This document shows positions 48,662 through 57,808 of a stretch of DNA of 64,000 bases, piece by piece. The position numbers were made by a program, and so were the translations under genes. Origin of the DNA: Opitutia bacterium (GTDB lineage Bacteria > Verrucomicrobiota > Verrucomicrobiia > Opitutales > Coraliomargaritaceae); the NCBI GenBank assembly GCA_029252625.1, contig JAQXBA010000144.1:1-64000 (forward strand). The letters are read 5' to 3'. Position 1 is the stretch's first letter; every line of letters starts with the position of its first letter. The notes under the pieces were generated by a model that was not told the origin of the DNA, made no database searches, and saw only the letters and a program-made list of their open reading frames with translations.

Positions 48662-48821
48662 AATTAGTAAGAGGTGCGCCCCACCGAAGAAGAGCCAGCA
48701 CGAGATGGCAATGCTTTTGATCAGACTCACGCTGCGGCTTTATTTTTGGTTAATCGTCAATCAGCAGAAAAGGAGTGTGGCACAAGCACCCCCCATCTTC
48801 CACCATACAATATACCATTGA

Positions 48822-48833
48822 CAGTATATACTG
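48822..48833. promoter_or_regulatory. Perfect 12-bp palindrome, probable ArsR operator with -10 inside
   Basis: CAGTATATACTG is its own reverse complement and lies 21 bases before the arsR ATG. A -10-like TATACT (48827-48832) is inside it, and a TTGACA (48818-48823) overlaps its left side. Binding here would block the promoter, as expected for ArsR autoregulation. Confidence 0.6.
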
Positions 48834-48854
48834 AAGAATGAATATCACCTCTTC

Positions 48855-49238
48855 ATGGAAGCCTCCGACATTTACAAGTGCATCGCTGACCCGCAGCGCC
48901 TCCGCATCCTGAATCTACTCGATGCGGGCCCGCTCTGCGTCTGCCACCTGCAAGAGATTCTCGAAGTGTCACAGGTTAAGATGTCCAAGCAGCTCGCGAT
49001 CATGAAGCAACTCGGGCTGCTCGAGGCGCATCGCGAAGGCACTTGGATGGTTTATCACTTAGCCCAGCCCGTGCCCGGGCTGATCCAAACCAATCTCGAT
49101 TATCTGCTCGGCGGTAAATGCGCCGAATGCAACCAACTTCAACAAGACCACATCGCCCGTGGAAAACTGATTCAAGTCATCGCACAGGACAGTCCCGACT
49201 GCCCTCAATCCGTCTGCGGACAAGAGCAATGCTGCTAA
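48855..49238 (+). CDS. arsR: ArsR-family arsenite-responsive repressor
   Basis: A 127-residue winged-helix repressor that should release DNA on binding As(III) or Sb(III). The classic metal site is present: CVC at Cys28/Cys30 ([13 protein letters not shown]) in the alpha-3 position. The DNA-binding helix is [24 protein letters not shown]. The C-terminal tail has extra cysteines ([21 protein letters not shown]), more than the core family needs; they may form an additional metal site. It heads the arsenic gene set, with a palindromic operator just upstream. No Shine-Dalgarno sequence is evident. Confidence 0.92.
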   Translation: MEASDIYKCIADPQRLRILNLLDAGPLCVCHLQEILEVSQVKMSKQLAIMKQLGLLEAHREGTWMVYHLAQPVPGLIQTNLDYLLGGKCAECNQLQQDHIARGKLIQVIAQDSPDCPQSVCGQEQCC

Positions 49239-49277
49239 CCTCTTAAAGTGATACAGACACTCACACTCATCATCAAA

Positions 49278-49451
49278 ATGACCCAACAACCATCCAACAA
49301 TCTCCAGCCAAGCGACGCTCCCAAACCCGGCTTCTTCAAACGCATCCTCACCAAGGTCGATACCGCGATGAAAGAGAAAGCCGACGAACAAGCCAAGAAC
49401 AGCTCATGCTGCTCCGACGACGATAAGGGCAAAGGCGGCAAGTGCTGCTAA
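49278..49451 (+). CDS. Cys-rich 57-aa miniprotein of the arsenic cluster
   Basis: A small soluble protein from the ATG at 49278 (a GTG at 49248 is possible but adds a non-matching hydrophobic decapeptide). Its middle is a short amphipathic helix (GFFKRILTKVDTAMKEKADEQ), and it ends with two cysteine pairs separated by a charged linker (SSCCSDDDKGKGGKCC). Such C-terminal CC...CC peptides occur next to CSCSS permeases. A role in binding or delivering As(III) or another soft metal to the permease or to ArsR is inferred from context. It lies between arsR and the permease. Confidence 0.7.
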   Translation: MTQQPSNNLQPSDAPKPGFFKRILTKVDTAMKEKADEQAKNSSCCSDDDKGKGGKCC

Positions 49452-49464
49452 TTACCTTTTGAGA

Positions 49465-49549
49465 GGGCTTCCGCTTGCCGGCACGCGGCACAGAATCAAG
49501 CATCTAGCTGACCACACAACTATGAGCGGCACTCCGCAAGCGGAGGCCC
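49465..49549. repeat. 85-bp intergenic hairpin between miniprotein and permease genes
   Basis: Arms GGGCTTCCGCTTGC (49465-49478) and GCAAGCGGAGGCCC (49536-49549) pair along 14 bp with one G-T wobble. It looks like a REP-type element or a long mRNA hairpin within the arsenic transcript. Confidence 0.55.
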
Positions 49550-49566
49550 TACGTCCTTAAAACCAC

Positions 49567-50520
49567 ATGCTCACCGAACTCATCAACCACCTGATCTACG
49601 ACTGGGCGGGAATGGACCCCGAATCCAAATTCACTGGAGCGGTCCATTTCTTCTTTTACGATACGATCAAAATATTCCTGCTACTGGCGGCCATGATCTT
49701 CGTGATCGGCGTGCTGCGCAGCTACCTCCCCGACCATAAACTGAAGCAATGGATGAGCCGCGGCGGCCTGTGGGGCAATTTTATCGCAGCACTTTTCGGC
49801 GCCATTACGCCCTTTTGCTCCTGCTCCTCAATTCCGATTTTCATTAGCCTACTCCGCGCCGGCGTGCCACTCGGCGTGACCTTTTCATTCCTCATCACCT
49901 CGCCGATCATTAATGAGTATCTCGTAGTGCTCATGGCAGGCTCGTTCGGAATACCGATCACCATCGCCTACGTCGGCAGTGGCCTTTTTATTGGCACCAT
50001 CGCTGGTGGCGTGCTGGGCAAGATGCGTCTCGAAAAGCACCTGGAGCAAGACATTATCAATGCCAGTGACAGTCAAAGTGGCCAGCAAAGCTACACCGTC
50101 ATGGGGCGTATTCGTTATGGCTTTGATGAAGCGGTGCAAGTGGTTCGCCAGATATGGTTATGGGTCCTCATTGGTGTCGCCATTGGAGCGTTTATTCACA
50201 ACTACGTGCCCGAAGAAATGATTCACGGCGCGATGGCAAAGGCAGGTATCTTCTCGGTGCCGATCGCCACCACCCTCGGTGTGCCCATGTATGGTAGCTG
50301 CGCAGCGATCGTGCCAATCGCGGTGGTGCTGTTTCAAAAAGGCATCCCGATTGGAACGGCGCTGGCATTCATGATGGCAATGGCAGCACTCAGCCTGCCC
50401 GAAGCAATCATGCTTCGTCGCACCATGCAGCTCAAACTGATCGGCATTTACTTCGGCATCACCACGCTCGCGATCATCTTTACCGGCTATTTGCTCAACG
50501 CGCTCGCACTCTACCTTTAA
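49567..50520 (+). CDS. CSCSS permease (DUF318/ArsP family)
   Basis: A 317-residue inner membrane permease with eight or so hydrophobic segments. The family hallmark is [38 protein letters not shown]-type sequence, starting near residue 80. The second half repeats the layout ([23 protein letters not shown]). ArsP proteins of this family export trivalent organoarsenicals such as methylarsenite; other members handle other soft metals. Its place between arsR and arsC supports an arsenic role. The symbol arsP is likely but not certain, so it is left open. Confidence 0.85.
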   Translation: MLTELINHLIYDWAGMDPESKFTGAVHFFFYDTIKIFLLLAAMIFVIGVLRSYLPDHKLKQWMSRGGLWGNFIAALFGAITPFCSCSSIPIFISLLRAGVPLGVTFSFLITSPIINEYLVVLMAGSFGIPITIAYVGSGLFIGTIAGGVLGKMRLEKHLEQDIINASDSQSGQQSYTVMGRIRYGFDEAVQVVRQIWLWVLIGVAIGAFIHNYVPEEMIHGAMAKAGIFSVPIATTLGVPMYGSCAAIVPIAVVLFQKGIPIGTALAFMMAMAALSLPEAIMLRRTMQLKLIGIYFGITTLAIIFTGYLLNALALYL

Positions 50521-50528
50521 TCTAATCC

Positions 50529-50601
50529 GGGAGGGAAGAGCTCCGCCTCGTCCGCCGAACCACCCAAATCATACGCGGACGAGACGGAGCTCGTCCCTCC
50601 C
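50529..50601. repeat. 73-bp near-perfect inverted repeat (REP-like)
   Basis: Arms of 27 bases, 50529-50555 and 50575-50601, are reverse complements with two mismatches. The outer ends read GGGAGGG and CCCTCCC, and the loop is ~19 bases. It lies between the permease and arsC. Its right-arm end (CGGAGCTCGTCCCTCCC) recurs at 37840-37856. Confidence 0.7.
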
Positions 50602-50647
50602 AAGAACCTTAACACGTTCCCACTTTCCAACCTTAACACTTATTTTT

Positions 50648-51082
50648 ATGAAACCAAAAGTCCTCATCCTCTGTACTGGCAACTCTTGCCGTAGCCACAT
50701 GGCCGAAGCCATCTTACGCGCCGCCGCGGGCGACCTCTTCGACGTCTTTAGCGCTGGCTCAAAGCCTAAGGGCGCCGTCCACCAGCTGGCATTACAAGCA
50801 ATCGAAGAGCTCGGCATCAGCACCGAAGGCCACAGCTCCGACCACCTCGATCAATATCTCGATCAAGGCATCACCACTGTCATCACTGTGTGCGGCAATG
50901 CTGACCAAGTCTGCCCGACTTTCCCAGGCATGGTCAACCGCTACCACTGGGGTTTCGAAGATCCCCCACACGCACAGCGCAAGGGCGAATCTGAAATCGA
51001 CGCCTTCCGCCGTGTTCGCGACGAGATCAAACTCGTCTTCGAAGCCTACGCATTCGGCTACCGCGAGGCAATTAAGATGTAA
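50648..51082 (+). CDS. arsC: Arsenate reductase, thioredoxin-coupled LMW-phosphatase type
   Basis: Reduces arsenate to arsenite in the cytoplasm for export by the adjacent Acr3. The 144-residue protein has the phosphatase-like P-loop CTGNSCRS (Cys9-x5-Arg15) and two further cysteines, Cys82 and Cys89 ([11 protein letters not shown]). These match the catalytic triad of thioredoxin-linked ArsC (10/82/89 in the S. aureus enzyme), not the glutaredoxin-linked type. The usual WGFEDPP motif is present. The ATG at 50648 gives the standard N-terminus. The acr3 start lies 13 bases after its stop. Confidence 0.95.
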   Translation: MKPKVLILCTGNSCRSHMAEAILRAAAGDLFDVFSAGSKPKGAVHQLALQAIEELGISTEGHSSDHLDQYLDQGITTVITVCGNADQVCPTFPGMVNRYHWGFEDPPHAQRKGESEIDAFRRVRDEIKLVFEAYAFGYREAIKM

Positions 51083-51095
51083 CCTCAAAGGCAAC

Positions 51096-52148
51096 ATGAC
51101 TATGGAAAATAATAAAGAAACCGGAATTAGTTTTTTCGAAAGATACTTAACGATTTGGGTCGCGCTCTGCATGCTCTCGGGGATTCTCATCGGCAAATTT
51201 CTGCCAGCGATCCCTGAGTTCCTTGGAAAATTGGAGTATGCGAATGTCTCGATCCCCGTAGCAGTGTTGATCTGGATTATGATCTACCCGATGATGATGA
51301 AGGTCGATTTCAAGAGCGTCAAAGACATTAGCAAAAACCCGAAAGGCTTGTTCGTTACCTGGATCACCAACTGGCTAATCAAGCCCTTCAGTATGTTCGG
51401 CATCGCATGGCTGTTCTTTTACGTCATCTTCAAAAATCTAATCCCTGCGGAACTAGCCAAGGATTATCTGACTGGTGCGGTCTTGCTGGGAGCAGCACCG
51501 TGCACCGCAATGGTCTTCGTCTGGAGTCACCTGACCAAAGGTAACCCAGCGTATACCGTGGTGCAGGTCGCCACCAACGATCTGATCATCCTTATCGCAT
51601 TTGTGCCGATCGTAAAATTCCTTTTGGGCGTCAACGATGTCTTCGTGCCATGGGATACACTATTTTTGTCGGTTGCGCTGTTTGTGGTGATTCCACTAAC
51701 AGCGGGTGCGCTGACACGAAGCCACATGCTCAAGCACAAAGGCGCTGAATACTTCGAAAATACATTCCTACCGAAATTTGGCAACCTAACCATCATTGGT
51801 CTGCTGCTCACCCTGGTCATCATCTTCTCTTTTCAAGGCAATGTGATCCTCAATAATCCCTTACACATAGGTTTGATTGCGGTACCTTTGGTGATTCAGA
51901 CCGTGCTCATCTTTTTCATCGCTTATCTTGCGGCGAAAGCGCTCAAGCTACCACATAATATTGCGGCGCCAGCTGGTATGATTGGTGCATCGAACTTTTT
52001 CGAACTGTCAGTGGCAGTCGCCATTGCGCTGTTCGGAACCACCTCACCCGTGGCGTTGGTAACCATTGTCGGCGTCTTGGTCGAAGTGCCCATCATGCTC
52101 GCCCTCGTAGGATTTGCAAACAGGACCACCAACTGGTTTCACGACTAA
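51096..52148 (+). CDS. acr3: Acr3-type arsenite efflux transporter
   Basis: Exports arsenite (and perhaps antimonite) driven by proton motive force. The 350-residue protein has ten hydrophobic segments and the conserved Acr3 cysteine segment ([25 protein letters not shown]). The ATG at 51096 follows an AAAGG ribosome-binding site; reading the same frame from 50898 would run through arsC and is not real. It ends in a 4-base convergent overlap with riboflavin synthase. It completes the set arsR-miniprotein-permease-arsC-acr3, a full arsenate detoxification pathway. Confidence 0.94.
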   Translation: MTMENNKETGISFFERYLTIWVALCMLSGILIGKFLPAIPEFLGKLEYANVSIPVAVLIWIMIYPMMMKVDFKSVKDISKNPKGLFVTWITNWLIKPFSMFGIAWLFFYVIFKNLIPAELAKDYLTGAVLLGAAPCTAMVFVWSHLTKGNPAYTVVQVATNDLIILIAFVPIVKFLLGVNDVFVPWDTLFLSVALFVVIPLTAGALTRSHMLKHKGAEYFENTFLPKFGNLTIIGLLLTLVIIFSFQGNVILNNPLHIGLIAVPLVIQTVLIFFIAYLAAKALKLPHNIAAPAGMIGASNFFELSVAVAIALFGTTSPVALVTIVGVLVEVPIMLALVGFANRTTNWFHD

Positions 52149-52738
52149 TTCACGGGCGCAAACAGCTTCTCGACGTATTTCGCAACCAAGTCGTATTCTA
52201 GATTCACTCGATCGCCGACCTGCTTAGTGTGTAGATTCGTCACTTCCATGGTGTGCGGAATCAGCCAAATCGCGAAGCCTGACTCATCCACCTCAGAGAC
52301 GGTCAGCGAAATACCATCCACCGTGATACAGCCTTTGCTGACGATATACTTAAGCTTTTCGGCATCGGGCTTAATTCGAAAAAAGAAATCCTTACCGCGC
52401 GGCTCGATAGCTTCGATCTCACCCATGCCATCCACGTGACCGGATACGAAGTGCCCGCCCATACGTGTACTCGGTAGCAACGCGCGCTCCAGATTCACCT
52501 TGCCACCTGGCCCAACCCCATCGATCGAAGTCAAGCGCTTGGTCTCGCCGAGTAGATCGAACTCAATCCGTTCCGCATCAAATGCCACAGCCGTCAGGCA
52601 ACAGCCATTCACCGCGATACTGTCGCCCATTTGCAAATCCTTGGTTACCACTTCTGCGGCCAACACCAAGCGCCATGAATTTTGCTGCTCTTCAAAGGAC
52701 ACCACAGTTCCAGTTTCTTCAATAATTCCAGTAAACAT
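52145..52738 (-). CDS. ribE: Riboflavin synthase, alpha subunit
   Basis: Converts two molecules of 6,7-dimethyl-8-ribityllumazine into riboflavin and the ribitylamino-uracil. The 197-residue protein begins with the invariant [12 protein letters not shown] from the ATG at 52738 (a start three codons upstream, 52747, is possible). It shows the internal duplication of the family: [12 protein letters not shown] in the first lumazine-binding domain and [14 protein letters not shown] in the second, with [11 protein letters not shown] between. The conserved N-terminal Phe and both SxxVxGxxL/S sites are intact. No FMN riboswitch is visible upstream. It stands alone on the minus strand. Confidence 0.95.
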   Translation of the reverse strand: MFTGIIEETGTVVSFEEQQNSWRLVLAAEVVTKDLQMGDSIAVNGCCLTAVAFDAERIEFDLLGETKRLTSIDGVGPGGKVNLERALLPSTRMGGHFVSGHVDGMGEIEAIEPRGKDFFFRIKPDAEKLKYIVSKGCITVDGISLTVSEVDESGFAIWLIPHTMEVTNLHTKQVGDRVNLEYDLVAKYVEKLFAPVN

Positions 52739-52849
52739 AGGGAGCAATAAATCGGATTCCGCATTCTTGTCGCCAAAAAAGCACTCGCCGCTAACAACCT
52801 AGGCTAAATAAAGTGCTCTTTAATTTGCCGAAAAGCACATCACCTAGGC

Positions 52850-52877
52850 TTGACATAGATGCAAACTCTCCTTTTCT
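52850..52877 (+). promoter_or_regulatory. Probable promoter of the tRNA gene
   Basis: A consensus -35 TTGACA (52850-52855) lies 43 bases before the tRNA 5' end. A weak -10 candidate TTTTCT (52872-52877) follows at 16-bp spacing. Confidence 0.4.
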
Positions 52878-52898
52878 CAGCATCTTTTCAAATCGGAC

Positions 52899-52973
<75 letters not shown>

Positions 52974-52986
52974 TTTGAAGAAATTA

Positions 52987-53017
52987 AACCTCTCGTGAAA
53001 GCGAGAGGTTTTTTTGT
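52987..53017 (+). terminator. Intrinsic terminator after the tRNA
   Basis: A 9-bp perfect stem (AACCTCTCG / CGAGAGGTT) with a TGAAAG loop is followed by seven or more T. Confidence 0.9.
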
Positions 53018-53033
53018 AAGCAGACATCACTTT

Positions 53034-53053
53034 AAGGGCATATTTGAACTGCC
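53034..53053 (-). repeat. Inverted copy of the tRNA T-arm/3' end
   Basis: The reverse complement matches tRNA bases 52946-52965 (GGCAGTTCAAATCTGCCCTT) at 19 of 20 positions. Adjacent bases up to about 53092 contain two further fragments of the same tRNA end in reverse orientation (AATCTGCCCT and TGCCCTTTGG). It looks like a scar of recombination at the tRNA. Confidence 0.6.
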
Positions 53054-53182
53054 AGGGCAGATTCACATGTGACTTCAGCTGCCCAAAGGGCACCCAATGC
53101 AGCCATCCTACGCTGCGCTCCGGACAGGCAAAGCCCGCAATCTCGATGCTAATCGTACTGCGCCTGCCCTCAGCTCTCTCCT

Positions 53183-54346
53183 CTAGTCGACCAACTCTGG
53201 GAGCTTCGTCTCGGTATTAATCCCAATGCGCCCTTCACCCTTCAGCACACTCAACAGGCGAGTGCCAATAAAGTCGGCACGCCAAGTGCGCAGCATACGG
53301 TGCCGCTCGGGGTCGGCGACTTCCGCTTCGAGGACAAAGGCGGTGACGTCAGCACGATTGCCAATCAGCGGCGGATCGATCTCAGCCGCTAAGCATATGC
53401 CTTTAATCAATGCCAAAGTGAGATCAACGCGAGATTCATAGCCATCATCAGGAGAAGGCCCCTTGTGTCGGCCGTTGGGTAATTCAGGCAGCTCACCTGA
53501 CATGCCACGTTCTATCGCCGCCCAAATCTTCGAGCGATTGCGCTCAAGTGCGCGCTCGGTGAGCCCACGGCTGGGCTGAATCGCTTCAGCGGATTTCGGT
53601 GGGCGTTTCATCAAAGAGATGATCGCATCGTCGGATAAAATAAAATTGCGCGGCAAGTTGCGCTCACGGGCCTTGAGCTCGCGCCAAGAGCCAAGCGCAC
53701 GCACGATGTTGCGCTGTTGATTGGTCAGCGAACCACTGCCCCGCACGCGTGGCATATCGGCCTCGGGATCAAATTCTTGATAAAGATCTTCGTTCTCGTA
53801 ATGCTTCATCTCGTCGATGATCCACTGCTTGCGACCGAGGGCATCGGCCTTGTCCATAATTTTATCCATTAAACGAGTCGAGTAGCGTACGTCGTCTTCG
53901 GCATATTCCATCTGCTTGTCAGTGAGCGGACGTGCGACCCAGTTGGAGCGCGTCTCAGATTTGTCTAAGCGCACTTTCATTAAAGTCTTGAGCAATTCGC
54001 TGAGGGAGATCGTCGAGGACATCCCCACAAAGCCTGATGAGCGCTGCGTATCGAAAATATTCTTCGGGTAGGCACCACAAGCACGTTTGAGAATAGTGAG
54101 GTCCTGCTGCGCATCGTGCAGTATCTTGACCGTATTCGGGTCTGCCATGAGCGTGGCAAAGGGTGACCAGTCTTCGATAGCCGGCGCGTCGATCAGCTCA
54201 CAATGCCCATCGGGATAGCCGATTTGTACCAGACCAAGGGTTGGGTAATAGGTGCGATCCCACACAAATTCGGTATCGATGCCGACTGCACCAGCCGCTT
54301 GGGCGGCCTGCACTGCATCTGCGAGGGCTTTTGTCGTCGTAATCAT
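53183..54346 (-). CDS. rnd: Ribonuclease D (DEDD 3'-5' exonuclease with HRDC)
   Basis: Trims 3' ends of tRNA precursors and other stable RNAs. The 387-residue protein has the DEDDy exonuclease site: Asp24 and Glu26 in VGIDTEFVWDRTYYP, an Asp in ILHDAQQDLTILKR, and the Tyr/Asp pair in MEYAEDDVRYSTRL. An HRDC-like helical domain follows (about 205-285: LTNQQRNIVRALGSWRELKARERNLPR). The length and order match E. coli RNase D. It lies close to a tRNA gene but on the other strand and is transcribed alone. Confidence 0.93.
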   Translation of the reverse strand: MITTTKALADAVQAAQAAGAVGIDTEFVWDRTYYPTLGLVQIGYPDGHCELIDAPAIEDWSPFATLMADPNTVKILHDAQQDLTILKRACGAYPKNIFDTQRSSGFVGMSSTISLSELLKTLMKVRLDKSETRSNWVARPLTDKQMEYAEDDVRYSTRLMDKIMDKADALGRKQWIIDEMKHYENEDLYQEFDPEADMPRVRGSGSLTNQQRNIVRALGSWRELKARERNLPRNFILSDDAIISLMKRPPKSAEAIQPSRGLTERALERNRSKIWAAIERGMSGELPELPNGRHKGPSPDDGYESRVDLTLALIKGICLAAEIDPPLIGNRADVTAFVLEAEVADPERHRMLRTWRADFIGTRLLSVLKGEGRIGINTETKLPELVD

Positions 54347-54528
54347 GTGATCACTAAAGTCACTAAAACCAACACCATTGGAAAGCAGAATCTCAAGCGG
54401 AATGCTGTTATTACATCATATAGGCGTAAAAATACCCCTCACTAGCCTTGATGCCGGCCTAACTTTCGTTCAAACCTAATTAATTATACCATCAACTTTC
54501 CCGATTCCGTAGCGACCGACCAACATAA

Positions 54529-55539
54529 ATGGAAACCATTCCCAGCATACGCGTTGAAAATCTTACCCGCCAATTTGGTGGTCTCACTGCGATTCAGAAC
54601 GTAAGCTTCACCGTCAACCGCGGTGAAATCGTCGGCTTCCTTGGTCCCAATGGCGCGGGCAAGAGCACGACCATGCGAATCTTGTCCGGAATCATGCCAG
54701 CAACATCTGGCTCAGCGTGGGTTAGCGGCGTCGCCGTGGCACAGGATCCGCACCTAGTGAAACAGCGGATCGGCTACATGCCGGAAAACAATCCACTGCC
54801 GGACGACATGCGGGTGATTGAGTATTTACGCTTCCGCGCGCGACTCAAAGGCGTCTCTGCCCGCAAGTTGCGGGATACCGTGCAAGAGGTCATGGAGATC
54901 TGCGATCTCGCACGCACGGCTCGCCGCAAGATCATCGGCACACTCTCGAAAGGCTTTCGTCAGCGGGTGGGTATCGCCGATGCGCTGCTCGGCAACCCTG
55001 AAGTGATTATCATGGATGAGCCGACGATCGGCCTCGATCCGCATCAAATTCAAGGCATCCGTAAACTAATTAATAATTTGCGCGGACGCCTAACCGTAGT
55101 CCTATCGAGCCACATCCTACCGGAAATCGAACGCTCTTGTGATCGCGTGATTATCATTAACCGCGGCCGCATCGTGGCCAGTGGCACCAGCGACAGCCTG
55201 CGGCAGGAATTTCTACCAGGGAATCGCTTCGAGCTGCAGGTCGCAGGCAGCGAACGCAGCGTGATCGAAGCGTTAAAAGCCAAGGGCGTTGAAGTCGAGG
55301 TTTTGCAAAGCGAAACTTGCGTGGACAATACCCTGAACTTAACGGTACGCGTCGAAGGCAATGGCGATCTCGGGCCGCAACTCATTGCCGCACTCAACGA
55401 TGCCGCGAACTGCACCCTCCACAGCCTCGCCCCACGCGTGCCTAAGCTCGAAGAAATCTTCCTTGCCGCGACCAAGCGCTCTTGGGAAGAAACCATCGAC
55501 AACTCCAAAGCCCAGCCGATCGCTATCGCCCAGTCCTAG
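54529..55539 (+). CDS. ABC transporter ATPase (GldA-like)
   Basis: The nucleotide-binding subunit of an ABC-2 type exporter encoded with the next two genes. The 336-residue protein has Walker A GPNGAGKST (39-47), the signature LSKGFRQRVGIADALLGNP (about 143-161), Walker B VIIMDEP and a D-loop (GLDP). A ~100-residue C-terminal extension (about 215-320) is usual for ATPases of ABC-2 exporters. Sequence style and gene order (ATPase, permease, GldG-like) match the 'gliding motility' type transporters that are widespread in bacteria without gliding. It heads a five-gene plus-strand operon. Confidence 0.88.
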   Translation: METIPSIRVENLTRQFGGLTAIQNVSFTVNRGEIVGFLGPNGAGKSTTMRILSGIMPATSGSAWVSGVAVAQDPHLVKQRIGYMPENNPLPDDMRVIEYLRFRARLKGVSARKLRDTVQEVMEICDLARTARRKIIGTLSKGFRQRVGIADALLGNPEVIIMDEPTIGLDPHQIQGIRKLINNLRGRLTVVLSSHILPEIERSCDRVIIINRGRIVASGTSDSLRQEFLPGNRFELQVAGSERSVIEALKAKGVEVEVLQSETCVDNTLNLTVRVEGNGDLGPQLIAALNDAANCTLHSLAPRVPKLEEIFLAATKRSWEETIDNSKAQPIAIAQS

Positions 55540-55557
55540 GCATTCATCAATTTCACT

Positions 55558-56322
55558 ATGCGTAATTTTTTTGTCCTGCTCAAACACGAGCTTCGAATGC
55601 TGCTGATCAGCCCGCCGACCTACATTGCCGCGGTGCTTTTTCTTGGTTTAATGGGATTTCTCTACTGGGCCATCTTAAGGGGGATGATCAACACGCCCGA
55701 GGAAAGCCTACCACTTGTCCAGTTCCTGAGTGTTTTTTGGATTCCAGTATTCTTTGTGGTGCCGCTACTGACCATGCGCAGTATCGCAGGCGAGCGCAGC
55801 ACTGGCACACTGGATACACTGATGACCACCCCCACCTCGCGTGTGGCCGTGATTCTTAGTAAATTCGCCGGCGCATACACCTTTTACATGCTCTTATGGC
55901 TCGCGACGCTCAGCTTCCCATTGCTTGCTGCGAAGTTTTTCCCCAGCGCAGCACTTAGTGGCAGCTTGCTGGAACCTGCCCCCATCATCGGCGGCTTCAC
56001 ATTCCTGGCACTCAGCGGTATACTATTTATTTCCATCGGCATCTTCGCCAGTAGCATCACTCGCAGTCAATTGGTAGCCGGCATGCTCAGCTTCACGACT
56101 CTGTTCGTCGTCATTATCGGGGGACAACAACTCGGCAACATCGCCGAGGGTGGCGCCGATCTCTCTTTCTGGATGTCCGAACTGGTCAACTACCTACAAA
56201 TCTTTCAACATCTCGACGATTTCTCGCGTGGAGTGATTGATACGCGCCCCTTCTTCTACTATACTAGCATCGGCTTGCTCTTGCTGGGATTGTCCACCCT
56301 CGTGATCGAAGCGAAAGCCTGA
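55558..56322 (+). CDS. ABC-2 type permease (GldF-like)
   Basis: The membrane subunit of the transporter: 254 residues with six hydrophobic segments, the ABC-2 fold order and the coupling-region motif RSIAGERSTGTLDTLMTTPTSRVAVILSKF near residues 76-105. It starts 18 bases after the ATPase stop. Its stop TGA shares its last base with the ATG of the next gene (TGATG), so translation is coupled. Substrate unknown. Confidence 0.87.
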   Translation: MRNFFVLLKHELRMLLISPPTYIAAVLFLGLMGFLYWAILRGMINTPEESLPLVQFLSVFWIPVFFVVPLLTMRSIAGERSTGTLDTLMTTPTSRVAVILSKFAGAYTFYMLLWLATLSFPLLAAKFFPSAALSGSLLEPAPIIGGFTFLALSGILFISIGIFASSITRSQLVAGMLSFTTLFVVIIGGQQLGNIAEGGADLSFWMSELVNYLQIFQHLDDFSRGVIDTRPFFYYTSIGLLLLGLSTLVIEAKA

Positions 56323-57803
56323 TGAAACCAAGCCGCTTTAACGAATTCCGCTTTGCTCGCCGCTTTCGCACCGCCAACCGTGGGGTGCAGATACTACTCA
56401 GCTTGAGCCTCATAATCGCTCTGAATTACATCTCGGCGAATTATTTTAAACGTATCGATCTGACAAAATCAGGCGCCTACACGCTCGCTCCCGAGTCGAA
56501 GGCCTACATCCGCGCGCTCAAAGAGCCTGTGGAGATTATTGTTACCATCCCAAAAGAGACGGAAGATGATGCCCTCGAGATTATACGCGATGATCTGAAC
56601 AAACTTCTACGCGAATACGAATTTGCAGGACTGCGCGATGGCAAAGCCTATATCACCGTCGAATTCGTCGATATTTACCGCCAGCGCAAACGTGCTCAAG
56701 AGCTCGCGGCGAACTACAATCTGACTAAAGAGAATGCGATTATCATCTCGTCCGGCGATAAAGTGCGAGAGATCAGTCAGGTCGGCCTCTACGAATATGA
56801 CGATGGCAAGACTCGCGGCTTTCGTGGCGAGCAAATCTTCACCTCTGCCATCCTCGACGTCTCAACCAAAAAAACAGAAAAAATCTATTTTTTAGTCGGC
56901 CATGGCGAGATGCGCTTAGACGACGTGGATGCTCTGCGCGGCCTCTCCCAGCTGGAAAGCTTCTTGCGCGAGCGAAATTTCGAGTTAGCAACACTCGACT
57001 TAGCGATCGACGCAACCGTGCCCGAAGATGCCTCACTACTCATCGTGCCCTCTCCGCAAGCCAGCTTACTGCCCGAAGAAGTCGAAAAGCTGCGCCGCTA
57101 TATGAACGTTGGCAACGGACGCATGATCACGCTGATCGACCCAGGCCGTCGCCACGGGATGGATGAACTTTTCTTCGATTGGGGCGTGCTGGCTGAAGAC
57201 ACCGCCGTCATCGACACTGGTACGGATTTTCGCGCCCAAGGCGGGGACTTAATCATACGCCGCTTCGCCGAGCACCCCATCACACAGCTGCTCATAGACT
57301 ATCAAATTACCACACTCTTCGGGCAACCTCGCTCCATTCGCGTCGATCCGACATCTGCCAATGACAGCCGCCTGCAGGTCTATCAACTCATCGGCACCTC
57401 TGATCAGAGTTGGGCTGAGCGAGACTACCGCACACAGAACCCAGCGGCATTTGATCCTAAACGAGACCAACAAGGCCCAGTCAGTATCGCCACCGTATCC
57501 TCTCGTAATTCCGGAACCGAACTCGGCATTACAATTCCGGGTGGCCGTATGGTCGTGTTCGGCAACTCCGACTTCATCGCGAACAACCGTCTGCGCGCTT
57601 TCGGCAACCACACCTTATTGATCAATTCGATCAACTGGTCGCTCGACCGCACCAGTCTACTTAACATTCCGACACGCCAACTAGAAAGCTACCAAATCGT
57701 AATGAGCGAACGCGACTTGCAGCGCATGCTCAGCTACTTTGCTGGTATTCCCGCCATCACTGCTATTTTCGGACTCCTCGTATTTTTCATTCGACGCCAC
57801 TAA
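56322..57803 (+). CDS. GldG-like auxiliary protein of the ABC transporter
   Basis: A 493-residue protein with an N-terminal membrane anchor (about 24-40), a large extracytoplasmic domain and a C-terminal membrane helix (AGIPAITAIFGLLVFFIRRH). Typical GldG features are DLTKSGAYTLAPESKAYIRALKEPVEIIVT-type sequence after the anchor (about 46-75), a KIYFLVGHGE motif near 187, and a SFxxNNRLR-like end of the domain (NSDFIANNRLRAFGNHTLLINSINW). These proteins accompany GldA/GldF-type ABC subunits. Their exact role is unknown. It overlaps the permease gene by one base and lies 5 bases before the DUF4340 gene. Confidence 0.85.
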   Translation: MKPSRFNEFRFARRFRTANRGVQILLSLSLIIALNYISANYFKRIDLTKSGAYTLAPESKAYIRALKEPVEIIVTIPKETEDDALEIIRDDLNKLLREYEFAGLRDGKAYITVEFVDIYRQRKRAQELAANYNLTKENAIIISSGDKVREISQVGLYEYDDGKTRGFRGEQIFTSAILDVSTKKTEKIYFLVGHGEMRLDDVDALRGLSQLESFLRERNFELATLDLAIDATVPEDASLLIVPSPQASLLPEEVEKLRRYMNVGNGRMITLIDPGRRHGMDELFFDWGVLAEDTAVIDTGTDFRAQGGDLIIRRFAEHPITQLLIDYQITTLFGQPRSIRVDPTSANDSRLQVYQLIGTSDQSWAERDYRTQNPAAFDPKRDQQGPVSIATVSSRNSGTELGITIPGGRMVVFGNSDFIANNRLRAFGNHTLLINSINWSLDRTSLLNIPTRQLESYQIVMSERDLQRMLSYFAGIPAITAIFGLLVFFIRRH

Positions 57804-57808
57804 ACCCG

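Noticed and set aside
50898-51095. A longer Acr3 with 66 extra N-terminal residues
   Set aside because: That segment is the arsC gene read in another frame; a ribosome-binding site and normal N-terminus are at 51096.
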